A program made the translations under genes and the position numbers. From the NCBI GenBank assembly GCA_037481695.1, contig JBBFLE010000001.1:192989-256988 (forward strand): a stretch of DNA of 64,000 bases, in the 5' to 3' direction. A model generated the notes under the pieces. That model was not told the DNA's origin. It saw nothing but the letters and a program-made list of their open reading frames with translations, and did no database searches. Below are positions 16,911 through 24,498 of the stretch, one piece after another. How positions within the stretch are numbered: position 1 is the stretch's first letter; each line of letters opens with the position of its first letter. Source of the stretch: a bacterium. GTDB lineage: Bacteria > Desulfobacterota > Desulfocorpusculales > Desulfocorpusculum.

Positions 16911-18149
16911 ATGCAAGATGCGTCAACCACCCCCCCTGATCTGAAGTCCATGGTGAAAAAACTCAGTGCAGGAGCCTCTTACCGCAGGATGCTTGCGGCC
17001 AGCGAACAGGGAAGGCCCATTTGTGTGGCCAGTGCCGCCGTGCCGGTGGAGGTGCTCTATGCCATGGATGTATACCCAGTCTTTCCAGAAAGCCTTGCTG
17101 CCATAGCAGCAGGAATAAGGAAGGCCGATGAGTTCTTTGAGGCTGCGAGGGAGAGGGGCTTTTCCAACTCAGTCTGCTCTTACACCAGGTGCGGACTTGG
17201 GATCGCCTGGACCCAGAAGTCAGCTTTTGGTCCCATACCCGAGCCTGACCTTTTCATCACCGATGTAAGCGTTTGCTGTTTGCATGTCACCTGGTGGGCT
17301 TATCTGGAAGAGCATTTCAAGAAGCCCACCTTTTACATGGACATGCCGGCCACAGATGATCCTTGGGATCCCGAATATGTGGCTTACTATGAAGAGCAGA
17401 TCAGGGCCATGGTTGGATTCATAGAGGAGCATACTGGCTGCAGGTTACACATGGACAGACTCAAGGAGGCGGTGAGCAACTCGGATCTGGCCGGGCTTTA
17501 CTGGAAAAAAATCCTGGAGCTTCGGCGCCATAAGCCTTCACCGGTGAGCTTCAGAAATCTGGCAGGGGAGATCTTGCCCTTGGTCACTGCTTTGGGAGAG
17601 AAGGATTGTGCGGATTTTTACTGGGCCCTTTATGAGGCATACAAGCAACAGGCTGCTCAAGGCTACAGCCCAGCCCAAGGAGGGGAGCGCTTCCGCCTCA
17701 TCTGGAACGGAATTCCCATTTGGCATCACCTGCAAGTCATAAACTACTTCGAGGAAAAAGGTGCCAATTTCGTCTGGGAACCTTACACAGCATTGAGCTG
17801 GGGGAACAAAACCCCTACGGGGAGGCTTGACCCAGAAGAGCCTTTTCGTACCCTTGCCCAGAAATACACCAACATCCTGACCAACATGCCCCTGCACAGG
17901 CGATTTCAATATTTTGATCAGGCCATAAGGGACTACCAGGTGGACGGACTGGTCATGTTCTCCAACAGGAGCTGTCGGCCTCAATCCATTGGCCAGGACG
18001 AGGTGGTGGAGATGGTGCGGGAAATTCACGGCCTGCCAGTGCTCATATTCGAGGGAGACCAGGCCGATGCAGAGGGGTTCAGCCTGCAGGAGGCCAAGAC
18101 CAGAATCGATGGCTTCTTGGAGATACTTCAAAGCAGCAAGAGGGGTTAA
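16911..18149 (+). CDS. 2-hydroxyacyl-CoA dehydratase / benzoyl-CoA reductase family subunit (first)
   Basis: 412 residues from ATG 16911, which has GGAGG 7 bases upstream. Family blocks are clear. VCSYTRCGLG near residue 88 and DVSVCCLHVTWW near 120 supply cysteines. MFSNRSCRPQSIGQ near 360 is the conserved SNRSCKPxSxGQ region, and the C-terminal PVLIFEGDQAD is followed by an AKTRIDGFLE block. These proteins hold [4Fe-4S] clusters and perform radical dehydration of 2-hydroxyacyl-CoA, or ring reduction in the BcrB/BcrC branch. The partner subunit follows after 4 bases, and two activases are encoded nearby on the other strand. The substrate is not evident. Confidence 0.9.
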   Translation: MQDASTTPPDLKSMVKKLSAGASYRRMLAASEQGRPICVASAAVPVEVLYAMDVYPVFPESLAAIAAGIRKADEFFEAARERGFSNSVCSYTRCGLGIAWTQKSAFGPIPEPDLFITDVSVCCLHVTWWAYLEEHFKKPTFYMDMPATDDPWDPEYVAYYEEQIRAMVGFIEEHTGCRLHMDRLKEAVSNSDLAGLYWKKILELRRHKPSPVSFRNLAGEILPLVTALGEKDCADFYWALYEAYKQQAAQGYSPAQGGERFRLIWNGIPIWHHLQVINYFEEKGANFVWEPYTALSWGNKTPTGRLDPEEPFRTLAQKYTNILTNMPLHRRFQYFDQAIRDYQVDGLVMFSNRSCRPQSIGQDEVVEMVREIHGLPVLIFEGDQADAEGFSLQEAKTRIDGFLEILQSSKRG

Positions 18150-18153
18150 GCCT

Positions 18154-19278
18154 ATGGATTCCGAGATTCAAGGTCAGATCATGGAGAAATTCAGGCAGGG
18201 TTTCCTGGCTCGCCACCAGGCCTGCAGGCAGTGGAAGAAAAGTGGGCGAGGAGTCATGGGATGCTTTTATGGGCTGGTGCCCAGGGAAGTAGTCCACGCA
18301 GCAGGATTCTTGCCTGTGCAGTTGCTGGAGGAAAGAGACGCTCGTCTGGAGGATAAGGCAAGGCTGCTTCCCTTTTTGTGCGGCATGAGCAAGAACATCA
18401 CTGGTCAGATCTATGAGGGCCGTTACGAGTACCTTGACGGTATCTTGGTTGGGACCGTTTGTGACACCAACCGCCATGTCCTGGATATTTGGGCTCACAG
18501 GAAGGTGGTCCCCTACCTGAGGCTCCTTAGAACACCTTCCAAGGCCGACCATGCGGCGTGGAAATTCTACGCTGCTGACTTGAGACGCCTTGCCCGAGAG
18601 CTGGAGCAGATGGGTGGTCAGGAAGTAACAGAGAAGAGGCTTTGGGAATCCATAGAGCTTTACAACCAAAACAGAATCCTCATGGAAAGGTTTCGAAGTT
18701 CAAGGAATACCCTTGGGATCTCTGCACAAGACGCCCTCTATGTTTTGGCCTCATCCTTGGTGATGCCTGTGGAGAACCATAATGAGCTTTTGCGATCCCT
18801 CTTGCAAACCCCTGCTCGGGCTTGGGATAAGAAGTCCACGGGCCCGGGGATTCTTATTTGTGCCATGAACCTTAACATGGCCTGGGACATCATAAGGCTG
18901 GTGGAGGAATATGGGGGAAGGGTTGTGGCCGATGACTTCACCATCAATGCCAGGTATGGAATCTCCCTGGTGCCAAGGCAGGAGGATCCTTTCCTGGCCT
19001 TGGCCATAGGCTATCTACGAAGGGTGCCTGCTCCAGGCTTATACAGTTTTCAAGAAAGGGCTGAAAGCCTGGCCCAACAGATGAATTCAAGCGGTGCCCA
19101 AGGCCTCATCTATCTGGTGCAATTATATTGCGATGCCTATGCAATGGAGTACGCTGTCTTGAAAGAGAAGTTCGATCTTTGGGGAATCCCTCACATGAGG
19201 CTGGAAGCCGAGGATAATTCAGCCTCCATTCAGCAACTAAACGTAAGGGTACAGTCCTTTCTGGAGTCACTGATCTGA
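18154..19278 (+). CDS. 2-hydroxyacyl-CoA dehydratase / benzoyl-CoA reductase family subunit (second)
   Basis: 374 residues from ATG 18154, immediately after the first subunit; a longer in-frame extension overlaps that gene and is unlikely. Conserved blocks include GCFYGLVPREVVHAAGFLPV near 27-46, an RLLPFLCGMSK segment, LVGTVCDTNRHVLD, and a C-terminal LYCDAYAMEYAVLK block with WGIPHMRLEAEDN. It forms the heterodimer partner of the first subunit. The late GQ(L/I)RTR block of many relatives is changed to QQLNVRV here. The pair order and sizes resemble HgdAB/BcrBC-type enzymes. Confidence 0.9.
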   Translation: MDSEIQGQIMEKFRQGFLARHQACRQWKKSGRGVMGCFYGLVPREVVHAAGFLPVQLLEERDARLEDKARLLPFLCGMSKNITGQIYEGRYEYLDGILVGTVCDTNRHVLDIWAHRKVVPYLRLLRTPSKADHAAWKFYAADLRRLARELEQMGGQEVTEKRLWESIELYNQNRILMERFRSSRNTLGISAQDALYVLASSLVMPVENHNELLRSLLQTPARAWDKKSTGPGILICAMNLNMAWDIIRLVEEYGGRVVADDFTINARYGISLVPRQEDPFLALAIGYLRRVPAPGLYSFQERAESLAQQMNSSGAQGLIYLVQLYCDAYAMEYAVLKEKFDLWGIPHMRLEAEDNSASIQQLNVRVQSFLESLI

Positions 19279-19355
19279 CATGAGGCAAGCCCCTGATGAA
19301 GAATTTCTGGGAAACCAGGCCATTTTTTCTGCTCTCCAAAAACTTGCTTGAAACA

Positions 19356-19398
19356 GGCTCCTTGGCTCATGACCCTGTCAGATGCGAAGCCAGGAGCC
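19356..19398. terminator. Inverted repeat between convergent dehydratase and activase genes
   Basis: GGCTCC-T-TGGCT (19356-19367) pairs with AGCCA-GGAGCC (19388-19398). This gives 11 bp with one bulged T and a 20-base loop. It lies in the 291-base gap between the dehydratase stop and the activase stop. No U-tract follows, so it may be a transcript-end stabiliser rather than a simple terminator. The rest of the gap shows nothing I recognise. Confidence 0.4.
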
Positions 19399-19569
19399 TT
19401 CAGGCCCTGTACATGGACAAGTAGTTCCCAAGCACATATGAGGCCAATGAGCCAAATACCCCAAGATTAACCAACTAGTCTTGGCCCAGGAACCTTCTTT
19501 TCGTGAGTCTACCCCTCTGCGTGAGCTCTTGTTTACTGTCCTTTCCTTTGGGATAAAACAAGGGCCAGT

Positions 19570-20355
19570 TCAAGCAGGTTTTTGTGCTAGTTCTTGGGCA
19601 AAAAGGGCCGCCCCAATGGCTCCTATGATCTGGGGCTCGGGGGGGATGAGTGCCCTGAGGCCCAGCTTTTGCTCTATTCTTTCCACCACCCCCTTATTCT
19701 TGGCTATCCCTCCTGTGATAACAAAGTCCTCTTGGAGTTGGACCCTTTTTATGAGATCGCAGGCCCTTTCGGCTATGCCTGTGCAAAGAGCCGCCAGAAG
19801 GGCCTCCACCGAGACCCCCTCTCTCATGAGGGAAAGGATCTCGCTTTTGGCAAAAAGAAGGCAATTGTTGCTTATTTTGGGTGGCTCTTCCATGGAGCTC
19901 AATGAAAGTCTGCCGACTTCTTCCAGATCTACCTCCAAGAGGGAGGCTATCACCTCCACCGCCCTTCCAGTGCCGGCAGCGCATTTGTCATTCATCAGAA
20001 ATCTTACGAGCCTGCCCTTTTCGTCGCACCTGATGGCCTTGCAGTCCTGTCCTCCCATGTCCAAAATGGTTCTGGCCGAAGGGAAGATGAAATTAGCTCC
20101 GCGGGCATGGCAGGAGATCTCCGAGATGTTTCTTTGGGCGAACGGGACTATGACCCGCCCATAACCTGTGGCTACGGTGTAATCTATCTGATCAAAGGAC
20201 AATCCGGTGCGATTCAACACCTCATCCAGCGCTTGTCTTGCGGTGCCAACACTGTCGTGGCTTGTGCGCACGATGCTGTAGCCCACCAGTTGATTTCCCT
20301 GCATCAGCACGGCTTCCCCGGAAAGAGAGCCCACATCTATGCCACAAAGGATCAT
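19570..20355 (-). CDS. BadF/BadG/HgdC-type activase (ATP-dependent reductase component), copy 1
   Basis: 261 residues of the ASKHA ATPase fold. CGIDVGSLSGEAVL is the phosphate-1 loop, and ILDMGGQDCKAI the second. NDKCAAGTGR (Cys) and NNCLLFAKSE (Cys) are the two cysteines that bridge a [4Fe-4S] cluster between monomers, and TGGIAKNKGVV is the adenosine motif. The protein hydrolyses ATP to push one electron into the dehydratase/reductase. It overlaps the upstream paralogue by 4 bases (ATGA), so the two are probably made in equal amounts. Its short C-terminus ends at EPQIIGAIGAALFA. Confidence 0.93.
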   Translation of the reverse strand: MILCGIDVGSLSGEAVLMQGNQLVGYSIVRTSHDSVGTARQALDEVLNRTGLSFDQIDYTVATGYGRVIVPFAQRNISEISCHARGANFIFPSARTILDMGGQDCKAIRCDEKGRLVRFLMNDKCAAGTGRAVEVIASLLEVDLEEVGRLSLSSMEEPPKISNNCLLFAKSEILSLMREGVSVEALLAALCTGIAERACDLIKRVQLQEDFVITGGIAKNKGVVERIEQKLGLRALIPPEPQIIGAIGAALFAQELAQKPA

Positions 20356-21137
20356 TTCCCATTCACCTCCAGGGATTCTGCGGCCAATAAAGCGGCTCCA
20401 AGGGCCCCGATCATCTCCGGCTCATGCACGACAAATATGGGAAACCCAAGATGTCGCTCCAAGGCCTTTATCAGACATTTGTTTCGAGCCACGCCTCCTG
20501 TGGCCATCACCTCAGGTTCAGGATTGATCTTTTGCACAAGTCCTGCCACTCTGGCACCAAGGGAATCATGAACAGCCCAGATGATGTCCTGGCGGGATGC
20601 TCCATTGTGCACCTGGCCCACGATCTCTGACTCAGCAAAGACCGCGCAGGTACTCGTGAGTCTTACTCCTGGGGAACCCTTCTGCCCCAGAAGGCTCATC
20701 TCCGAAACCGAGATTCCCATCATTTGCGCAACGGTTTCCAGAAAGACTCCGGTGCCTGCTGCGCAACGGTCATTGATGGCAAAATTGATCAATCTGCCCT
20801 CATCATCGCATCTGCTGGCTCTGACACCCTCGGCCCCGATGTCGATCACTGTTCTCACCGATGGAATCCAGTGGTGAGCGCCACGAACATGGCTGGCCAT
20901 CTCCGTGGGATTCCCCTCACCCCAGCCACACTTGTCCTGCCTGATCCCTGTCACAAAGGTCTTGGGAGGAGGGGCATCTTGCAAATCCACGAGCTCCCTC
21001 ATCTTCTCCCAGGCCTCCATGGCAGCCCTCTGAACACTTGCTGTTGACCTAAGCTGAAGCTTTCCTATCACCCATCCATCCTGCAGCAACACGGCCTTGG
21101 TGCTGAAGTGCCCTACGTCGATCCCAAGAGTCAACAA
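20352..21137 (-). CDS. BadF/BadG/HgdC-type activase, copy 2
   Basis: 261 residues, homologous to but distinct from the overlapping copy 1. Motifs: LGIDVGHFSTKAVLL, TVIDIGAEGVRAS (Glu where copy 1 has the usual Gln), NDRCAAGTG, STCAVFAESE and TGGVARNKCLI. Both bridging cysteines are present. Homodimeric activases serve HgdAB-type dehydratases, while class I benzoyl-CoA reductases use two different ATPase subunits. Two equal-length paralogues in one operon therefore suggest a heterodimer, which is inference. It is the first gene of the two-gene minus-strand operon. Confidence 0.92.
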   Translation of the reverse strand: MLTLGIDVGHFSTKAVLLQDGWVIGKLQLRSTASVQRAAMEAWEKMRELVDLQDAPPPKTFVTGIRQDKCGWGEGNPTEMASHVRGAHHWIPSVRTVIDIGAEGVRASRCDDEGRLINFAINDRCAAGTGVFLETVAQMMGISVSEMSLLGQKGSPGVRLTSTCAVFAESEIVGQVHNGASRQDIIWAVHDSLGARVAGLVQKINPEPEVMATGGVARNKCLIKALERHLGFPIFVVHEPEMIGALGAALLAAESLEVNGK

Positions 21138-21231
21138 CCCTTGCCTCCTTGCTCATGGAGTTGCCTTTGAAAACCGCCCCAGCCATTGGGCCAGCCTAGG
21201 CCAGGATGGCCTGCAAGCCCCGATTCCATCT

Positions 21232-21260
21232 TTGACAACGATCGGGACACGTTCTATATT
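21232..21260 (+). promoter_or_regulatory. Sigma-70 promoter of the small exported protein
   Basis: TTGACA (21232-21237) and TATATT (21255-21260) have the optimal 17-base spacer. The expected start is near 21267, 44 bases before ATG 21311. This is one of the closest matches to consensus in the window. Confidence 0.65.
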
Positions 21261-21310
21261 AGCATTCCACCGCCTACAGCGGGGGCTATTCTCTTTAGGG
21301 AGGTGCTGGG

Positions 21311-21727
21311 ATGAAGCACAGGACAAGAGGCGCCATGCTTGGGGCTATCTTGGTGGTCCTCATGGTTGGAGTGGTTTGGGCCCAAACAGATGCCCCCGTG
21401 ATCAAAGAGAGAGCTCAGGGAGAGGTAAAATACCTGGTGGGTGGCGTAGGTCTGGAAGAGAGGGAATACATGACCTCTGTTTCAGGAAATTACAATCTCA
21501 AGCTGGTCTTCGCCATGGCGTCTAGAGAGTATCTGGCAGAAGTCAGGGTGGTCATCCTGGATCCCAAAGGCAAGACCTATGTCACGACCACGGCCGACGG
21601 CCCTTGGATGATGGTGAAGCTACCCCAGGGTTCCTACCTGGTTCAGGCCACTGCTGGAGGCCAGACCCTGGCTCAGAAATGCAATGTTGGCAAAGCATTG
21701 CAGGTTTTGAACTTCCATTGGAAATAG
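21311..21727 (+). CDS. Small exported protein of unknown function
   Basis: 138 residues. The N-terminus has Lys/Arg, then a hydrophobic core (about 9-22) and a VWAQ signal-peptidase I site near residue 25, so the mature protein should be periplasmic. The mature part looks all-beta, with alternating hydrophobics, and has the shape of a small beta-sandwich (carboxypeptidase-regulatory or PEGA-like): KLPQGSYLVQATAGGQT is typical of such folds. No catalytic motif is visible. GGGAGG lies before ATG 21311 and a strong promoter precedes it; it is monocistronic. Confidence 0.75.
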   Translation: MKHRTRGAMLGAILVVLMVGVVWAQTDAPVIKERAQGEVKYLVGGVGLEEREYMTSVSGNYNLKLVFAMASREYLAEVRVVILDPKGKTYVTTTADGPWMMVKLPQGSYLVQATAGGQTLAQKCNVGKALQVLNFHWK

Positions 21728-21812
21728 TAGAACAAACCTGCCTTAACCCAGGCCAGGGAAGTGGATCTCCAAAGGGCCATCCGCTTCCCTGGAGCCCTTT
21801 ATGCAGTCAGTC

Positions 21813-22031
21813 TTACTTGCAGGTAGAACAGGAGTGTGAGGAACAACCAGAGCAGCCTCCCGATGAAGCGGTGCTAACAAAATTTCCGTTGCACTTGAAG
21901 GCAGCGGCCGACATGAGGCGCTTGACATCCTTGCCCTTGCAAGAAGGACATTGCACCTCGCTGTCAGCTCCGAAGACTATCTGTTCGAATTCGGTTTCAC
22001 AGGCTGTACATCTGTACTCGTAGATGGGCAT
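21813..22031 (-). CDS. FmdB-family zinc ribbon protein
   Basis: 72 residues beginning MPIYEYRCTAC, with CPSC about 25 residues later, the two CxxC pairs of the FmdB-type regulatory zinc ribbon. The C-terminus is Ser/Gly/Cys-rich (GGCSGCSSHSC). Members are small, widespread in anaerobes and of unsettled role. Confidence 0.9.
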   Translation of the reverse strand: MPIYEYRCTACETEFEQIVFGADSEVQCPSCKGKDVKRLMSAAAFKCNGNFVSTASSGGCSGCSSHSCSTCK

Positions 22032-22368
22032 CCTTCCATCACCTCTTGCGTGTTTTAATTAATTTTATTTCTTCCCTTCTCCTTAGTCCAGCCCGGACAC
22101 TTGGCAAGCACTGAGAAAGGCAGGCCAAGGCAAGGATCTGAGGCATCCTATCCACTCTTTTCCCGGCGTTTACGCTTTTAATGCTTAGGGCCTTATTTCC
22201 CGAAGCCTTTTTCCTGGGGAATGATCCAGACTTGATGATCTCTTTTAGAGGCAAGCCGCTTATCTTAGTAATATACCCAACTCCACAGCTGGTGGCACGC
22301 CCGAGGGGTCCTCTTGGGGCCCCCAACCCCCATGGGCCAATAGAAAAACCTGGATCCTTTTCCTTGAA
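22032..22368. other. 337-base gap without a recognised gene
   Basis: This lies between the FmdB zinc ribbon start and the PilZ gene stop. A 95-codon minus-strand open frame exists but has no family features and no convincing start. An AT-rich stretch near 22058-22070 could be promoter material for the zinc ribbon gene. Nothing else is recognisable. Confidence 0.5.
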
Positions 22369-22827
22369 TCATATGTCCAGCTCGATGGCCTTAACGGTTC
22401 TTTTGATGGACACCAGATAATCCCTCAAGGCGCTCCTGTCTTCTGGGCTCATCTCCTTGAAGGTTACCCCCACGTGGTAAAAGGGATCCTTGCTCACGAG
22501 GGAGCGCTCATACCACGACACCTCTCCTATGGCTGTTACCTTCCGTTTACTGGGAAGATCTATTTCCATGGTGATCTTGTTGCGAAGGATGGGAGACTCA
22601 TCATAAGAGAGATGTAGGTCGTCTACTCTCATGGTAGGGGTCTGGAACACCAGGCCCGACATGGAGAGATCCTCCACCTTGGCATCCAGGCTTCTGGATA
22701 TCTTCATCTCGTCCTTACCGCTGATGACCAGATACTTCATGTGCAGGCCCATGCCAGCCCTGGGCCTGATCTCACCTTCAGGGGTCTGTTTGCCCTGAGG
22801 GCTTCTTCTTTTCTGATCCTTGGCCAT
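22369..22827 (-). CDS. PilZ domain protein
   Basis: 152 residues from ATG 22827, which has a GGGAGG ribosome site; a frame open to 22872 lacks one. VEDLSMSGLVF is the (D/N)xSxxG half of the cyclic-di-GMP binding signature. The basic half is less clear: several Lys/Arg lie 10-15 residues before it. It may link cyclic-di-GMP to motility or surface behaviour, but no direct link to the pilus locus at 39-55 kb is visible. The preceding gene on the strand ends 55 bases upstream. Confidence 0.8.
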   Translation of the reverse strand: MAKDQKRRSPQGKQTPEGEIRPRAGMGLHMKYLVISGKDEMKISRSLDAKVEDLSMSGLVFQTPTMRVDDLHLSYDESPILRNKITMEIDLPSKRKVTAIGEVSWYERSLVSKDPFYHVGVTFKEMSPEDRSALRDYLVSIKRTVKAIELDI

Positions 22828-22881
22828 CGCCTCCCTCCCGGCATCGAGCAACCCCAAAAACGGAGCCTGCATGCCAGAGCC

Positions 22882-23856
22882 TCAAGCTGCTCCTTGGGCC
22901 ATGGGTTGAACCCCTTGTTCTAGCGCCTTCTCTTTGATCGCCGCCGCCAGCAAGGGAACCATTATCTCGTGATGCCCTGTTAGGGCAAAGCCCCTACCGC
23001 CGCTGCCCGTGGGTCTGCGCACAACATTGGTCAGGGGCCTGTAGTGCTGGATGAAATCCATGTTCACAGTAGTCAGTTCCCTAAGAGCGTACCCCAGGTT
23101 GCGCACAAGGCTGACCGCCTTTAGAAAAACCTCTGGTAGCAACACGGCCGAGCCCAGGTTGATATGCACCCCGCCTTCCAAAGCAGCCACCCTCTCGCAG
23201 AAGGTCAAGAAATCCCTGTAACTGCCGGTACCTAGAAAGGAGCCCTCTGCCTCGGGATGAATGTGGTTGACGTCCGTGCCTATGGCCACGTGCACCGTAG
23301 CCGGGCTCTCCAGGGAAACACAGCAAGCCAAGATACTCTGGCCAGCAAAGGGGGCCGAGTGCTTCAGAATCCCTGTCCCCACCGCCTCACCCAGACCCTG
23401 GCCTCTCTCCACCCCCTCCTTGGCCAGCTTGTTGAGGATTTTCCCTGTTTCCTCGGCCATTCCGAACTCCCCGCTCCCCAGGCTCTCCTCCACCTGCTCT
23501 GAGGTATGTCCGGCCCAGGCTATCTCGAAATCATGCACCATGCCTGCGCCATTGGTGGCTACAGCCGTGATCCAGCCTTCTTTTAGAAGATCTATCACTA
23601 TGCTGGAAAGCCCCACCTTGATCACATGCGCCCCCATGGCCAAAAGCACACCCTTGCCTCTTGCTCTGGCCTCAACGATTGCACAGGCCACGCTAAGAAG
23701 GTCCCTGGCACCCAGGTAAGCAGGCAGGTTTTCCAAGAATCGGGCCACACTCTCGCCCGGCCTGTGCGGTGTTGCAAAGCCCTCCACAGCCACTTTGCTC
23801 TTGCGTTCACTTAGCTTGTAGGTTCGCAAACGATTACGATCCAATGAAACTCTCAA
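22882..23856 (-). CDS. Deoxyhypusine-synthase-like conserved protein
   Basis: 324 residues, cytoplasmic. The segment GAHVIKVGLSSIVIDLL, then AVATNGAGMVHDFEIAWAG, resembles the NAD-binding half of deoxyhypusine synthase-type proteins. Eukaryotic/archaeal eIF5A targets are not expected in this cell, so the true substrate is unknown. The late TGSGGRGFALTGHHEIM is conserved-looking and glycine-rich. It sits 17 bases after gmhA on the same strand, so a sugar or nucleotide-sugar role is possible. Family naming is from memory of similar proteins and is moderate at best. Confidence 0.6.
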   Translation of the reverse strand: MRVSLDRNRLRTYKLSERKSKVAVEGFATPHRPGESVARFLENLPAYLGARDLLSVACAIVEARARGKGVLLAMGAHVIKVGLSSIVIDLLKEGWITAVATNGAGMVHDFEIAWAGHTSEQVEESLGSGEFGMAEETGKILNKLAKEGVERGQGLGEAVGTGILKHSAPFAGQSILACCVSLESPATVHVAIGTDVNHIHPEAEGSFLGTGSYRDFLTFCERVAALEGGVHINLGSAVLLPEVFLKAVSLVRNLGYALRELTTVNMDFIQHYRPLTNVVRRPTGSGGRGFALTGHHEIMVPLLAAAIKEKALEQGVQPMAQGAA

Positions 23857-23873
23857 TGATTCTGGTCCTCCTG

Positions 23874-24455
23874 CTAATCGGCCAGTTGATCTTCGACCAG
23901 CTCACACAGAATGTGTCCCACTGTTATGTGCACCTCTTGAATCCTTGGGGTGGCTGCGCAGCCAACCCAAATCCAGTGGTCCAACAAATCCTTGAGCTGG
24001 GAGCCATCTCCTCCTGTGAGCCCCACAGTAACAAGACCACACCTTCGGGCCTCTTCCAAGCCCCTCAGAACATTGAGGGATCTACCACTGGTGGTTATAC
24101 CCAAGGCCACATCTCCGGGCCTGCCCAAGGCTCTTATCTGCCTGGCAAAGATCTCCTTGAAATCATTGTCATTGGCTATGCTGGTCAAAACCGAAGTGTC
24201 TGTAGTGAGGGCTACAGCCGCCAGGGCGTCCCTGGGCCTCATGAACTTGTTTACGAATTCGGCTGCCAGGTGTTGAGCATCAGCTGCGCTACCCCCATTG
24301 CCGAATATCAGCAGCTTCCCCCCTTGTCTCAAGCACCTTGCTATGGCGTCAGCAGCGTTCAGCACAGGCTCCAAAGGCCCTTTCAAGAAGGCCTGTTTGG
24401 CATCTATGCTCTGTTGAACAGCAGACTTTATCCTGTTGAACCGTTCATCCATCAT
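23874..24455 (-). CDS. gmhA: Phosphoheptose isomerase (SIS domain)
   Basis: 193 residues, normal for sedoheptulose-7-phosphate isomerase, the first step of ADP-heptose synthesis for LPS core. The SIS domain shows FGNGGSAADAQHLAAEF near 50-66, TTDTSVLTSIANDNDF, and GITTSGRSLNVLR for phosphate binding. QEVHITVGHILCELVED at the C-terminus carries the conserved catalytic/metal region. It lies upstream of the deoxyhypusine-synthase-like gene and 44 bases downstream of the CNNM/CBS pair, and is probably in that operon. Confidence 0.93.
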   Translation of the reverse strand: MMDERFNRIKSAVQQSIDAKQAFLKGPLEPVLNAADAIARCLRQGGKLLIFGNGGSAADAQHLAAEFVNKFMRPRDALAAVALTTDTSVLTSIANDNDFKEIFARQIRALGRPGDVALGITTSGRSLNVLRGLEEARRCGLVTVGLTGGDGSQLKDLLDHWIWVGCAATPRIQEVHITVGHILCELVEDQLAD

Positions 24456-24498
24456 TCACCCTCACTGGAGCGCATAATATGAGCACAGAAATGCCTCG

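Noticed and set aside
19481-20164. A 227-codon plus-strand frame opposite the activase
   Set aside because: It mirrors the activase coding region, is Ser/Pro/Arg-rich without motifs, and has no ribosome site.
22039-22326. A 95-codon minus-strand frame in the FmdB-PilZ gap
   Set aside because: No family features, no ribosome site and no conserved pattern; kept as an unassigned gap.
23769-24482. A 237-codon plus-strand frame opposite gmhA
   Set aside because: The minus strand encodes an unmistakable phosphoheptose isomerase across the same bases.
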